DNA of 5,477 nucleotides, from contig JAEWLZ010000168.1 in the NCBI GenBank assembly GCA_023457295.1, positions 1 through 5,477 on the forward strand. Reading direction: 5' to 3'. Source of the DNA: Cyanobacteria bacterium OH_PDB_112. GTDB taxonomy: Bacteria; Cyanobacteriota; Vampirovibrionia; Gastranaerophilales; CAJFVJ01. Below the pieces are notes generated by a model. The model searched no databases. It had not been told where the DNA came from and saw only the letters and a list, made by a program, of their open reading frames with translations. Position numbers and translations under genes: made by a program. Positions within the stretch are counted from its first letter, which is position 1; each line of letters begins with the position of its first letter. Positions 4,683 through 5,477 of the stretch are shown in pieces.

Positions 4683-5441
4683 TTACAGTAAAAATAAAGA
4701 AGCTAAAAATCCTGCACAAGCTCCTATAATACCTCCGCCAATTGAACCTTTAGCAGGTTTTTTCGTAGAAAATGTGGTTTTTACGGTAAGACCTTCACAG
4801 TTTTTTTCCTTGGGTATCGGAGAAAATTCCAAATCGGGCTTTTGCAGTTCTGACAAAACTTTACTATCAAAACTGCGACTCCCTGAACTTTTAATTATAT
4901 TAACATGCGAAATTTTTGTTTTTTCACCTGAAGAAATAAATTTGATTTGCAAAACCACCCGTTTGTTTCGAGGATATTGACTGTAAGGCTTTAAATATTC
5001 ATCCACTTCTTTCATAAGTGTATTTATATAACCGTTAAAATCCCCCCTAGATTTTGCGGCTGCCGAAAATCCTTTCCTAAGATTATAGTCAAATGTAAAA
5101 TTAATATCGACATCTTCATCCTTGTATTCTTTAGGAAAAGGTTGAAATGGAGCAGCAGCCTGTACTGCCTTTATAGCTATTGAATCAAATTCTTCATCGC
5201 CCGATGATTTACAGATTTCAATTTTATTGATATTTCCTTTTTTTGAAACATTAAAAAGAACAACCGCTCTTAATGATAATTTTGCCCTAGGCGGTTGCCA
5301 ATTACTCCATATTTTCAACCTCAAATCCTGCATATAAGGCTGCCAATAAGAAATATTTTGATTTTCCGCAGAAAAAGACGGCTGTAAAAGGAAAAAGGAA
5401 ATTATAAAAATATAAATGATTTTAAAAAATATTTTAAACAT
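4683..5441 (-). CDS. Secreted protein with two TonB C-terminal-like domains
   Basis: The 252-residue product begins with a Lys/Phe/Ile-rich signal peptide (about 1-25, ending near PSFSA-E). Domain 1 (about 31-119) has the TonB_C pattern: a W-x2-P start (48-51), a beta segment through VSKKGNINKI, KSSGDEEFDS (78-87), then APFQPFP (97-103). Domain 2 (about 137-226) repeats it in weaker form with KSSGSRSFDS (184-193) and FSPIP (206-210). The tail 232-252 is a Gly-rich hydrophobic stretch (GSIGGGIIGACAGFLASLFL) that could be a membrane anchor or glycine-zipper helix. TonB proper has an N-terminal membrane helix, a Pro-rich linker and one such domain; here the linker is missing and the domain is doubled, so a TonB energy-transducing role is not implied. 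TonB_C/TolA_C-like modules bind envelope partners. ATG 5441 begins the signal peptide; no clear Shine-Dalgarno is seen, and a TATACT (5460-5455) lies very close upstream. Confidence 0.85.
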   Translation of the reverse strand: MFKIFFKIIYIFIISFFLLQPSFSAENQNISYWQPYMQDLRLKIWSNWQPPRAKLSLRAVVLFNVSKKGNINKIEICKSSGDEEFDSIAIKAVQAAAPFQPFPKEYKDEDVDINFTFDYNLRKGFSAAAKSRGDFNGYINTLMKEVDEYLKPYSQYPRNKRVVLQIKFISSGEKTKISHVNIIKSSGSRSFDSKVLSELQKPDLEFSPIPKEKNCEGLTVKTTFSTKKPAKGSIGGGIIGACAGFLASLFLL

Positions 5442-5477
5442 TCTTCAATAATAAAGTATAAAAAATTTTATAACCTT
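5442..5477. other. Upstream flank of the TonB_C-like gene
   Basis: This AT-rich stretch contains a -10-like TATACT (5460-5455, minus strand) that would need a -35 box beyond the window end. If used, the mRNA leader would be under about 10 nt. Nothing else can be supported here. Confidence 0.3.

Overview
The window looks like chromosomal DNA from a low-GC member of the cyanobacterial phylum that lacks photosynthesis, most likely a gut-type Vampirovibrionia/Melainabacteria (Gastranaerophilales-like) organism. This is an inference by eye. The S12 and S7 proteins carry stretches typical of cyanobacterial homologues (S12 '[20 protein letters not shown]', S7 'MAEANKAFAHYRY'), the DNA is AT-rich, and a hemerythrin pair suits an anaerobe or microaerophile. 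No mobile element, CRISPR array, rRNA or tRNA was seen.

Layout, left to right. (1) 1-649, minus: the N-terminal 216 codons of elongation factor G (fusA), cut by the window edge. (2) 650-859: intergenic, with a hairpin terminator (734-760) followed, in the minus direction, by a plausible fusA promoter (695-723). (3) 860-2236, minus: an unrecognised 458-residue protein with a Met-rich segment, a divergent LysM-like module and a Lys/Asp/Gly-rich C-terminal half. (4) 2237-2463: a divergent intergenic region with a good plus-strand promoter. (5) 2464-2640, plus: a 58-residue SHOCT-like small protein. (6) 2656-2686: a strong bidirectional terminator. (7) rpsG and rpsL on the minus strand (2703-3173 and 3190-3564), with an rpsL promoter and a leader hairpin. 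(8) 3819-4681, plus: two tandem, translationally coupled bacteriohemerythrins, each with all seven di-iron ligands. (9) 4683-5441, minus: a secreted or envelope protein with two TonB C-terminal-like domains, ending 1 nt from the second hemerythrin. (10) 5442-5477: its upstream flank.

The classical str cluster (rpsL-rpsG-fusA) keeps its gene order and strand but is split. A terminator closes rpsL-rpsG; a small gene on the opposite strand and a large unknown gene lie in between; fusA appears to have its own promoter. The hemerythrins probably bind or relay O2. The TonB_C-like protein is an envelope protein of unknown partner. There is no sequence evidence that the unknown protein, the small SHOCT-like protein, the hemerythrins and the TonB-like protein act together.
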